Shown: positions 17,352 through 24,657 of the stretch, one piece after another | How the letters are laid out: every line of letters begins with the position of its first letter | Position numbering within the stretch: position 1 is the stretch's first letter | Assembly: GCA_017514975.1 (NCBI GenBank) | Contig: JAFWIF010000030.1 | Span: forward strand, 62,001-126,000 | From: Candidatus Saccharimonadota bacterium | GTDB lineage: Bacteria; Patescibacteriota; Saccharimonadia; Saccharimonadales; Saccharimonadaceae | Direction of reading: 5' to 3' | Length of the DNA stretch: 64,000 nucleotides | Translations under genes and position numbers: made by a program | Notes under the pieces: generated by a model | Told to the model about the DNA's origin: nothing | Databases searched by the model: none | What the model saw: only the letters and a program-made list of their open reading frames with translations

Positions 17352-17408
17352 TAGCTATAACAGATTTTTTGAGCGTTAATAGCGGTTGATGGATTTATAT
17401 AATCGCAA

Positions 17409-18884
17409 TTAGTCTTTTAAGTAGGTTTGGATTTTGGTCTTGGCAGATTCGATAGTGGATGTGTCGGGAAGCATGACGTAAAGCCTTTGAGCGCCCATAC
17501 TGTAGGTGGGGAGCATTGCGCCGGTGCCGTCGAGGCTAATGGATTCGATGTTTGGGGATTTGAGACTGGCGAGCTGAGTGCGAGCGAAGTCGGTAATTTC
17601 TTCGTAGCTTAGGTTAGTTTCGAAGGAGCCTTCGGTTGCTTCGAGGATTTTTGGGTAGCGGACGAGGTAATGAGGGTCGGTCATTTTTTCGATGATTTTG
17701 GTTAAGACTTGTTGCTGGTTTTGGCCACGGTGGCGGTCGCCGGAGGTATAGGCGTAGCGTTCGCGGGCAAAGGCGAGAGCGCAGTTGCTGTTGACGAATT
17801 GTTTGCCGACGGTGAATTTGCAAGATTTGTCGGCATACGTAGTGAAAGCCTGGTCGGAATCGATTTCGATGCCGCCAAGAGCGTCGACGACGCGGATGAC
17901 GGTGCTGAAGCCGACCTTCAAAGTGTAGTTTACCTTGACACCGAGGAGGTCTTCTAGGGTTGTTTTGCTCATATCGATACCGTAGATGCCGGCGTGAGTG
18001 AGTTTATCTTTGGTGCCGGTAGTGCCGTGGAGTTGGACGTAGTAGTCGCGGGGGATTGAAACGAGGAGAATCTTTGATTGTTTGGGGTTGACGACAGCGA
18101 GAATATTGACGTCGCTACGGGCAGTTTGGGAAATTGGGCCGCGGGCATCGGAGCCAGAAATGTAGAGAATGAAACTTTCTTTGGTTACATCGACAGCAGA
18201 AGGGTTGTCGGTTTTTGTGACGAGGACTTCAAATTCGTAAATGACACGACTTCTTTCGAGAAAATCAGAGTCGCTTTCTTCGAGAAATTCGAGATAGCTG
18301 TCGCCGAGAACGATGGCACCGACTTCGAAATCGTCAAGGCTGGTTAAAAGAGAGCCGAGATCGTCTTTTAGGGTGGGCTTGTAGTTGACGGCGGATTTGA
18401 GGGTTTCTTGGGTTTTTTCAAGGTTTGGGTTGGTTCCGAGAAAGCCGACGTGCTGGCGATCGAGTTGTTCGATTTTTTCGTAGCGACTCGACTTTAAAGT
18501 GAGAACTTTATAAATCTGGGTTTCGGTTTTTTGGTTGGTCATTTGGTTGATGAAGTCGATAGCTTGGCGAGCATAGAGCAAGCCGAAAGAAGTAGTGACG
18601 ATAGTGAGGATAGAGATGATAACGAAAATAGGGCGGAGAGACTTTTTGGTGGTTGCGGTTTTTTTGGATTTTTTGATTTTTGGGGTGGTTTTCTTGGCGG
18701 CGGATTTTGAGGCTCGACCGAATGGTTTGGAGACTTTTAAGACACAGAGAACGAAGAGGCCGAGTATGATTAATACAACGAGAATAAATTGCCAGGTTTG
18801 GAGAAGGTTTAACTTGGCAAGCGAAAATAAAAAGAGGAGACTGGTGAGGGCTTGGATGAAGAGAAGGATGATAGGCAATAACAT
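17409..18884 (-). CDS. LytR-CpsA-Psr (LCP) family protein
   Basis: A 491-aa membrane protein with two N-terminal helices (residues about 3-22 and 34-52), a Lys-rich cytoplasmic stretch, a third helix near 85-105, and a long extracellular part. The LCP catalytic domain is from about 245: RSDVNILAVVNP, LVSIPRDYYV, then FSTVIRVVDALGGIEID and FARERYAYTSGD. These enzymes attach lipid-linked polymers such as wall teichoic acid or capsule to peptidoglycan, which fits the kinase/phosphatase genes just downstream. A TAAAAT with upstream TGT lies six bases before the ATG and no Shine-Dalgarno site is seen. A decayed copy of the gene's start lies at 19700-19790. Confidence 0.88.
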   Translation of the reverse strand: MLLPIILLFIQALTSLLFLFSLAKLNLLQTWQFILVVLIILGLFVLCVLKVSKPFGRASKSAAKKTTPKIKKSKKTATTKKSLRPIFVIISILTIVTTSFGLLYARQAIDFINQMTNQKTETQIYKVLTLKSSRYEKIEQLDRQHVGFLGTNPNLEKTQETLKSAVNYKPTLKDDLGSLLTSLDDFEVGAIVLGDSYLEFLEESDSDFLERSRVIYEFEVLVTKTDNPSAVDVTKESFILYISGSDARGPISQTARSDVNILAVVNPKQSKILLVSIPRDYYVQLHGTTGTKDKLTHAGIYGIDMSKTTLEDLLGVKVNYTLKVGFSTVIRVVDALGGIEIDSDQAFTTYADKSCKFTVGKQFVNSNCALAFARERYAYTSGDRHRGQNQQQVLTKIIEKMTDPHYLVRYPKILEATEGSFETNLSYEEITDFARTQLASLKSPNIESISLDGTGAMLPTYSMGAQRLYVMLPDTSTIESAKTKIQTYLKD

Positions 18885-18953
18885 GGAGATATTTTAACAT
18901 ATTTTTGCATATATTGCGAAATAATGGCAGTAATGATGTATAATAGTATTATT

Positions 18954-19592
18954 ATGGAAAAAAAGATTTTTAAAGAACTCGAGGACTATTTATTCGAGTT
19001 TTATGAGAAATCAATTGTAGTGGCGCAGGTAGTAGCTGGTATAGTGGGGGTAAAAATTGGCTTGAAGTCTGCTACGGTTTTTATCATTAAAGAAAATGAG
19101 TTGAAAAATGCAGATATTGATAAGATGCGGAGATTGTTTGAAGAAAATTCACTTGAATTATTAATGTTTAAGAATAAATCTTTCGATTACCAGGAGAAGG
19201 AGTGGAGCTGGTATATTGATTGTTTTTGCGCGCAAGATTGCGAGACGGCAAAAAAACTGCACAGCGCCTTTAGTGAGCTTCAGGCATCTTCTGATGATTT
19301 TGGGAAGTGTTTCGTTGAGCCTGCTAAAATTGAAGAAATACATCGGGAAATCGGCGGACTGTTAGGATATCCGGAAACAGCAATAGACGCTTTTATTGAG
19401 TGTAACCGCTCGGCGAAACGAGACGAAAAGTATCAAGATAGGATGGCGCGAAACCGTTATTATGCACATAGTTTAGAACATGAAGAAGAGGAATATCAGG
19501 CGTTTGATAAAGTTTTAAATCAAGCGGTCGAACAATATGCAGAGCGGTCTGCGGAAGTTTTAAGAGCAAATACTCAGAAGCGTTGGCTATAA
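18954..19592 (+). CDS. Unknown acidic cytoplasmic protein
   Basis: About 212 aa, mostly helical and charged, with no signal peptide, membrane helix or motif I recognise. It contains a Trp-rich turn (EKEWSWYIDCFCAQDCE) and a charged C-terminal helix (HSLEHEEEEYQAFDKVL). The ATG at 18954 was chosen over one 30 bases earlier because TATAAT (18939-18944) lies between them, so the earlier codon would not be transcribed. The gene stands alone, divergent from the LCP gene. Codon use is more AT-rich than its neighbours, which hints at later acquisition. Confidence 0.65.
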   Translation: MEKKIFKELEDYLFEFYEKSIVVAQVVAGIVGVKIGLKSATVFIIKENELKNADIDKMRRLFEENSLELLMFKNKSFDYQEKEWSWYIDCFCAQDCETAKKLHSAFSELQASSDDFGKCFVEPAKIEEIHREIGGLLGYPETAIDAFIECNRSAKRDEKYQDRMARNRYYAHSLEHEEEEYQAFDKVLNQAVEQYAERSAEVLRANTQKRWL

Positions 19593-19955
19593 CATAAAGA
19601 GAACAACGGACTGCAGAGCTGCTTTTAGCTAGCGTCGAAGACTGTTTGTCATGAATTTGGTTGGTTGTTTTGTGGACGATCTGGAGTTGCTATACTAGAA
19701 GAAAGTGGAGCTTGGTGGGCGAGAGCGAAAAGAGGAGATTGCTGAGGGTTTGGATAGATGATAGAGTAAACAAATTAGTGTAACTTGATTAGAGGGGGCA
19801 TGCGGGTGTTTTGAGGTTTTAGTGGTTTTTAGCTATTTTGAAATGATACATATTTTTATTATATCATACTTTTATTTAAAAGTCAAGCATTGACGGAATA
19901 ATATTGGTGTGGTAGAGTTTGGGTATAATTTCTGGTCAAAAATAAAAAGGAGAAA
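19593..19955. other. Intergenic region with LCP relic, orphan minus-strand promoter and surface-protein promoter
   Basis: No intact gene is seen. Bases 19700-19790 (minus) are a decayed copy of the LCP gene start. TTGACT (19881-19886), 17 bp, TATAAT (19858-19863) is a strong minus-strand promoter aimed at that relic. On the plus strand TATAAT at 19924-19929 is the likely -10 of the surface-protein gene that follows. Confidence 0.6.
19700..19790 (-). pseudogene. Degenerate fragment of an LCP-family gene
   Basis: Read on the minus strand this gives IQTLSNLLFSLSPTKLHFLLV then a stop. The intact LCP gene at 17409-18884 has IQALTSLLFLFSLAKLNLLQ at residues 9-28. DNA words are also shared (AGGAGATTGCTGAGGGTTTGG against AGGAGACTGGTGAGGGCTTGG on the plus strand). 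The rest of the gene is missing. It looks like the remains of a tandem duplicate. Confidence 0.5.
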
Positions 19956-21573
19956 ATGAGTATGACTTCTAAGAGGATTATGTCTCGGATTTTGGGGAGA
20001 TTCGGGAACTTGAAAAGGAGTATTGGGGGGGGGTAAAAGAAAATTTCTAGCATTCGCGTTGTTGTTAGGGTTAGTTTTGTCTGCAGCCGGTAGTGCTGTG
20101 GAGTCAGTGCAGGCAGCGACAGATAGTGAGGCAACGGGTGGTGCCGAGGGTTCAGTGGCGGCTACGCGGAGAATTACAGTGACGAAAAAGTGGGTGGGCG
20201 ACAACGAATCTGTACGACCAGAAGATATTAAGATTCATTTGAAGAAGAGCGAGGCAGTATTGAAAAAAGGACAAGAATTGTCGGTAATAATGAAGGTTTT
20301 GTCTGGAGATGAACAAGTTACTGGCCCGAGCCATAATGGCCCGAATGATAATCCCCCGAGTGATAATATGACAATTGCTGCATTTAGGCGCGCAACCGAG
20401 GCGCAGTACAGCCAAGCTTTGGCCGCTGGTGCGACGATTGAGAACGTTTCGGAGAGCGGTGAGGCGGTATATTTTTGGTTTGATAACGGCGTGATTTTCT
20501 ACTATAGTAAGTCGGATAATATCTACATGAACAGTGATTCTGCGTGGTTCTTTGCTAGTATGCGCAATCTTACCGATATAAGTGGTGTTAGTACGTTGAA
20601 TACGGCTTATGTAACGAGTATGCGTCATATGTTTGTGAATTGCACGAGTCTTGTTGATTTGTCTCCCTTGGCAGCATGGGATACGGGCAATGTAACAACG
20701 ATGCGTTTTATGTTTGGATTTTCGGAGTTTAATACCTATGACACAGATAGCGAGGAGAGTTTTATGAGCTACAATGATCTTGCGCCGCTAGCGAATTGGA
20801 ACACGCAAGGCGTAATTGATATGAATTGTATGTTTAGAAATGCTCGTAGCATTAAGACCTTGGAGCCGATTGGTAGTTGGAATGTTGCTAACCTAATCAG
20901 TGCCGCATCAATGTTTAACAGAACAGAGGCTTTAGAAGACGCGTCCGCGATTCGCGGCTGGGATGTGAGGAGGGTTGGCGGCGAATACGCCCCTGGAGAC
21001 GGTACGGTGCAAAAAGGGAGCTTCATGACGATGTTTCAGAAGTCGGGGGTATTAGCGAGCGATAGTTTGCCAAACTTCGCACTTAGAGCTGGGTCTTGGA
21101 ATAATGGGACTTTTGTGCCAGACAATGAGCCTTTGATGGATAGTGTGCCGGTCGTAACGAAAATTAAAGACATAACGAATGAGCGTGTGATTGGCGGAGA
21201 CGGAGTAAGGTGGGCTAAGGACGGAAATATATGGGTAGCAAGCGTAGATGTGTCAAATGACGGAAGCGTATGGAAAGCTTGGGAAGAGACGGAAAATGGC
21301 TCGGTAAAAGCAAAGGGAGCTGGGGCTTATGTTGAGAGTAGTGAGGGGCGTGAGGGCTACGGTAAAGATGAGGCGAATGCGGTGAGAGGGATTACAAAGG
21401 CGGTTGAGTTTACGAATGTTTATAACGCAAAGGCGACGAATGTCGTGAAGAATCCGAAGACGGCAGGCGAAAGTTATGCGGTCGCCTTTGTGGCGCTGGG
21501 TGGGGCGATTGCGGGAATGTTTGCGCTTGTGGGGGGATTGACTGCGAGAAGAATAGTGCGGGATAGGAAATAA
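19956..21573 (+). CDS. Phase-variable secreted BspA-like (DUF285) surface protein, out of frame as read
   Basis: The mature part (open from 20023 to 21573) has a hydrophobic signal core (FLAFALLLGLVLSAAG), a Cna-B-like opening strand (RITVTKKWVGDN), several BspA/DUF285 repeats (residues ~125-310: MRHMFVNCTSLVDLSPLAAWDTG and similar), the Cna-B-like ending (AVEFTNVYN), and a C-terminal NPKTAG + hydrophobic segment + Arg-rich tail. That C-terminus looks like a sortase or membrane-anchoring signal. The best start is ATG 19956 or 19962 after AAGGAG. From it, nine G bases at 20025-20033 bring a TAA at once; eight or eleven would join the signal peptide in frame. A TTG inside the tract (20023) could give weak expression, but its ribosome site is only two bases away. 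Confidence 0.82.
20025..20033 (+). repeat. Poly-G tract (G9) inside the signal-peptide coding region
   Basis: Nine consecutive G bases encode part of the n-region of the surface protein and set the frame between the upstream ATG and the secretion signal. Such tracts change length by slipped-strand mispairing. Confidence 0.85.
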
Positions 21574-21589
21574 ATAGACTTAGATTTGG

Positions 21590-22696
21590 CTAGATTGATG
21601 AACTTGAGTCGAAAATGGCTTGCCAAGTGAGCCTTTTATCGACTAGCCCAATACCGCCGCTGATGACGCGGATGGATTGCTGGCTTGGGTCGATAAAGAT
21701 GTCGATCGATAGATTGTCGTGGTTGGGATCGTGAGTGCGATAACGGACGACGTAAGGGCGGTGACGATATGTTGGAACTTCGGACTGAAGAACAGCGAGA
21801 GCTGCTTTGATGTCGGTTTTGAGAATATTAGCGAGAGTTTTTCCAGTATCGCCAGTTGCGTTGTCGCTGCGGTAGTTGATGTTAATTGAGTAATCGGTTT
21901 GGGGAATTTCGGATAGCGTAGGAATGTGGCCATAATCGGTTTTTGCGTCTGGCGTCATGGAGATAACGACATTCATATTGGAGTTGATGTGTTGGATGCT
22001 GTTGGTGAGAGATCTGCTATAAGTGGAAGTGAGGCCGTCCAGGAAAGATTGCGGATTGGCAAGGAAAGGAATTTCGAGATAGCTACTCGTGGCAAGCACG
22101 GCAAGTTGATCGTCTAATACTTCAAAGACGTCGGCATCTTGGGCTGTACCGTCGTTGAGGAAATCGAATGAGCTATTAACGGAAGAATCTTTGTCGCGTG
22201 AGATTTTATAAATATTAAAGTTGCCGTCTTGGCCGAAAGCGTGAGTAAGACGATTGAGGTAAAGTTCTTTGATTTTTTCGCAGTTTTCTTCGTTAAGAGA
22301 AGCGTCGATTTCGCACCAAGAATGAACGTCTACTTGGCGCGTAGAGGTGTTGCGAGAATCGGATATGATGGTTTCAGAGAAATCGTGAAAGTTTAAGATG
22401 GCTTGAGAAAAGATTATGACGACTTGTAAGACGGGCAGGATGATTATCATGAAGACAATAAAGAAGAGGAGGGGGTTATTTTGACGTTTATGATAACTCT
22501 TTATATGAGTGTAATTTGCGCCTACGTTTTGATCAGTAGAAGAATTATTAAAGGCGGCGTTAGTGGTAAAGCGAGACTGCGTGGCAGTGGGTAATGATGG
22601 TGTAGGAGGGGCAGATTGAGGCTGAATCGGGCGTTTGAGATAAGGATTTTTGGCATAGAGAGCTTCTAGGTCGACAGGCTCGAGATTTTCGTCCAT
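21590..22696 (-). CDS. Single-pass membrane protein of unknown function
   Basis: A 368-aa protein. A Pro/Gln/Ser-rich cytoplasmic N-terminus of about 75 residues is followed by one strong membrane helix (LLFFIVFMIIILPVLQVVIIF) and an extracellular domain of about 260 residues with two Cys (SWCEIDASLNEENCEKI) that may form a disulphide. The C-terminal part is beta-rich (RPYVVRYRTHD, LSIDIFIDPSQQSIRVISGG). No family recognised. It ends 16 bases from the convergent surface-protein gene, and the aldolase fusion ends 11 bases upstream, so it is probably cotranscribed with it. Confidence 0.7.
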   Translation of the reverse strand: MDENLEPVDLEALYAKNPYLKRPIQPQSAPPTPSLPTATQSRFTTNAAFNNSSTDQNVGANYTHIKSYHKRQNNPLLFFIVFMIIILPVLQVVIIFSQAILNFHDFSETIISDSRNTSTRQVDVHSWCEIDASLNEENCEKIKELYLNRLTHAFGQDGNFNIYKISRDKDSSVNSSFDFLNDGTAQDADVFEVLDDQLAVLATSSYLEIPFLANPQSFLDGLTSTYSRSLTNSIQHINSNMNVVISMTPDAKTDYGHIPTLSEIPQTDYSININYRSDNATGDTGKTLANILKTDIKAALAVLQSEVPTYRHRPYVVRYRTHDPNHDNLSIDIFIDPSQQSIRVISGGIGLVDKRLTWQAIFDSSSSI

Positions 22697-22707
22697 AGGG
22701 CTTGAGG

Positions 22708-24561
22708 CTATTTGCGAATTAAGGCGTTAGCATTAGCGATTAGACGTTTTTGAAAAGCATGGCGTGCGAGGTCGGCGTTGGCGTTGTTGCCCTTCCAAGC
22801 GTGCAATGCGGGATCTTGAAGCGCGCGCGCGAAGGAGAAGGTAACGGGCCACGGGAAAGGACCGTTATTAGTGACGGCTTGAAGATTGGCGGTAGCTTGT
22901 TCGACGCTTTGGCCGCCACTTAGAAAGACGACGCCGGCAAGTTCGCTTGGTACGTGTTCGCGGAGAACTTCGGCGGTTGCGCGTCCAACTTCTTCTGGGG
23001 TGGACTGAGTGTGGTAGCGTTTTCCTGCGAGGACCATATTGACTTTGAGGATGCAGGCTGGGAGATTGACTTGTTTAGCTTTTAGAGAGTCAAATAATTG
23101 GTCAAGAATTTTGCCGGTATATTCTATATTCTTTTCGATTGGATAATCGCCATCGTAAACGAGTTCTGGTTCGACAATAGGTACAATGCCGGCATTTTGG
23201 CAAGCGACGGCGTAATCGGTGAGGATTTCGGCATTTTTTTGAATTGCTTTGGGGCTTGGAGAATGGTCGGTAACCTCGAAGGCGGCACGCCATTTCGCAA
23301 AGCGGGCGCCCATCCTGTAATATTCGGCTAAGCGCTCTGGGAGACCGTCGAGCCCTTTGGTGTATTTTTCGTCGGAATTTTCAAAATTGACAAGACCTTG
23401 GTCGACTTTGATGCCTGGCAGAATGCCCTTTTCGGCAAGAAAAGCGACGAAATCTTGGCCATTGTCGGCTTTTTGGCGGGCGGTTTCGTCGAAAAGAATA
23501 ACGCCGTTGACGTATTTTTCGAGGTCTGGAGTGGTAAAGAAAATATTGCGATAGTCGCGGCGATGTTGTTCGTCGTCGGGGATGTGCATTGATTCGAATT
23601 TTTTGTGGATTGAGCCGCCAGATTCGTCAGCGGCAAGAATACCGCGCCCTGGGGTGACAAGTTTAATAGCGTTGCGTTCGAGTTCGAGCATATGTTTATC
23701 CTTAATGTTATTTTTTTCGATACGGTAATAGTCGTCAGGGATGGCGGATTCGAGGGTGTTGAGGTTTGATGTGCTACCTAGTTTGGCGCGTTCGACGTTG
23801 GCGCGGGCTAGCAAGAGAGCGTCGGTCGAGTTTTTTTCGATTGCGATAGCGCCGAGCATGGTTGCGGCGATAGTTGTATAGGTGCTCATGCGAGTCGTGA
23901 GATCTTGTTTCTCGCCGAGCGTCCAGAAGACGCGTTGGTCTTTGTACTGAATATAGTGATCGTCGATAGTGACAAGATTGAGGCGTTCGTTGGTGAGTTT
24001 TTGGCTAACCTTTGACTCGGCAAGAATCAAATCTGCGGCTTGAATCAAGTGGTCGACGTGAGCGGCATGAGGATTGAGACGATTGGAAAGGAAGAGGGCG
24101 AGTTTGGTGTTTTGATGTTTGGAGAGGTAGTCGATAATTGTTTCGGTGAGGCTAGGCGAAAGGTTTGCGCTCCGATCAATATAGACCCAGTCGGGAATAA
24201 TTGAAGGGGTGTCCCAGTTTGAAGGTGGGCGATCGTGAGGCGCGAAGTAAGAGATCTTTGTGTCGGCGCAAAAAATGTAGCGGTATAGAGGCGTCGCATT
24301 GTTTGGCATAAAGATGCCGTCAATAAAAGCGGCGTTTGTACCGGAAATATGCGCATCAAGACCGAAGCGAGTGAGAACTTCGAGGGCGATGCTAGCACAA
24401 CCATAGACGGAGGCGCGTGAGCGATAATGATGAGAACTGCCGTCGAAAGCGAGATCGAGCCACTTGACTTGATTTTGGTCGGTTTCGAAATGGTTTTGCT
24501 TTGTGTCGAGATGAAGAAAGACGTCTTTCGAGATACTGCCGACGATAAAAATATTTTGCAT
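22708..24561 (-). CDS. PfkB-like domain fused to class I fructose-bisphosphate aldolase
   Basis: A 617-aa chain. Residues 1-~270 have the ribokinase/PfkB fold pattern (FIVGSISKDVFLHLD, VYGCASIALEVLTRFGLDAHISG, DLILAESKVS), but the usual GAGD catalytic motif is replaced by TTRMSTYTT, so this part is probably inactive as a kinase. From ~285 it is a eukaryotic-type class I aldolase: LVTPGRGILAADESGGS, ILPGIKVDQG, PIVEPELVYDGDY, and the Schiff-base Lys in CILKVNMVLAGKR. The aldolase cleaves fructose 1,6-bisphosphate in glycolysis. The kinase-like part may sense a sugar or nucleotide. TGC-TATAAT lies six bases before the ATG, a leaderless arrangement. Confidence 0.88.
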   Translation of the reverse strand: MQNIFIVGSISKDVFLHLDTKQNHFETDQNQVKWLDLAFDGSSHHYRSRASVYGCASIALEVLTRFGLDAHISGTNAAFIDGIFMPNNATPLYRYIFCADTKISYFAPHDRPPSNWDTPSIIPDWVYIDRSANLSPSLTETIIDYLSKHQNTKLALFLSNRLNPHAAHVDHLIQAADLILAESKVSQKLTNERLNLVTIDDHYIQYKDQRVFWTLGEKQDLTTRMSTYTTIAATMLGAIAIEKNSTDALLLARANVERAKLGSTSNLNTLESAIPDDYYRIEKNNIKDKHMLELERNAIKLVTPGRGILAADESGGSIHKKFESMHIPDDEQHRRDYRNIFFTTPDLEKYVNGVILFDETARQKADNGQDFVAFLAEKGILPGIKVDQGLVNFENSDEKYTKGLDGLPERLAEYYRMGARFAKWRAAFEVTDHSPSPKAIQKNAEILTDYAVACQNAGIVPIVEPELVYDGDYPIEKNIEYTGKILDQLFDSLKAKQVNLPACILKVNMVLAGKRYHTQSTPEEVGRATAEVLREHVPSELAGVVFLSGGQSVEQATANLQAVTNNGPFPWPVTFSFARALQDPALHAWKGNNANADLARHAFQKRLIANANALIRK

Positions 24562-24657
24562 ATGCTTATTATAGCATGAAAAATTAGTTGGCGGTTCTAG
24601 CGTTGTGGGCTAATTGTCGTCTAAATGTGCGCAGAGTTTTTGTTGTCGCGGCGAAGG

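Noticed and set aside
18924-18953. Earlier starts of the unknown gene at 18954
   Set aside because: They lie upstream of or within the TATAAT that must precede transcription.
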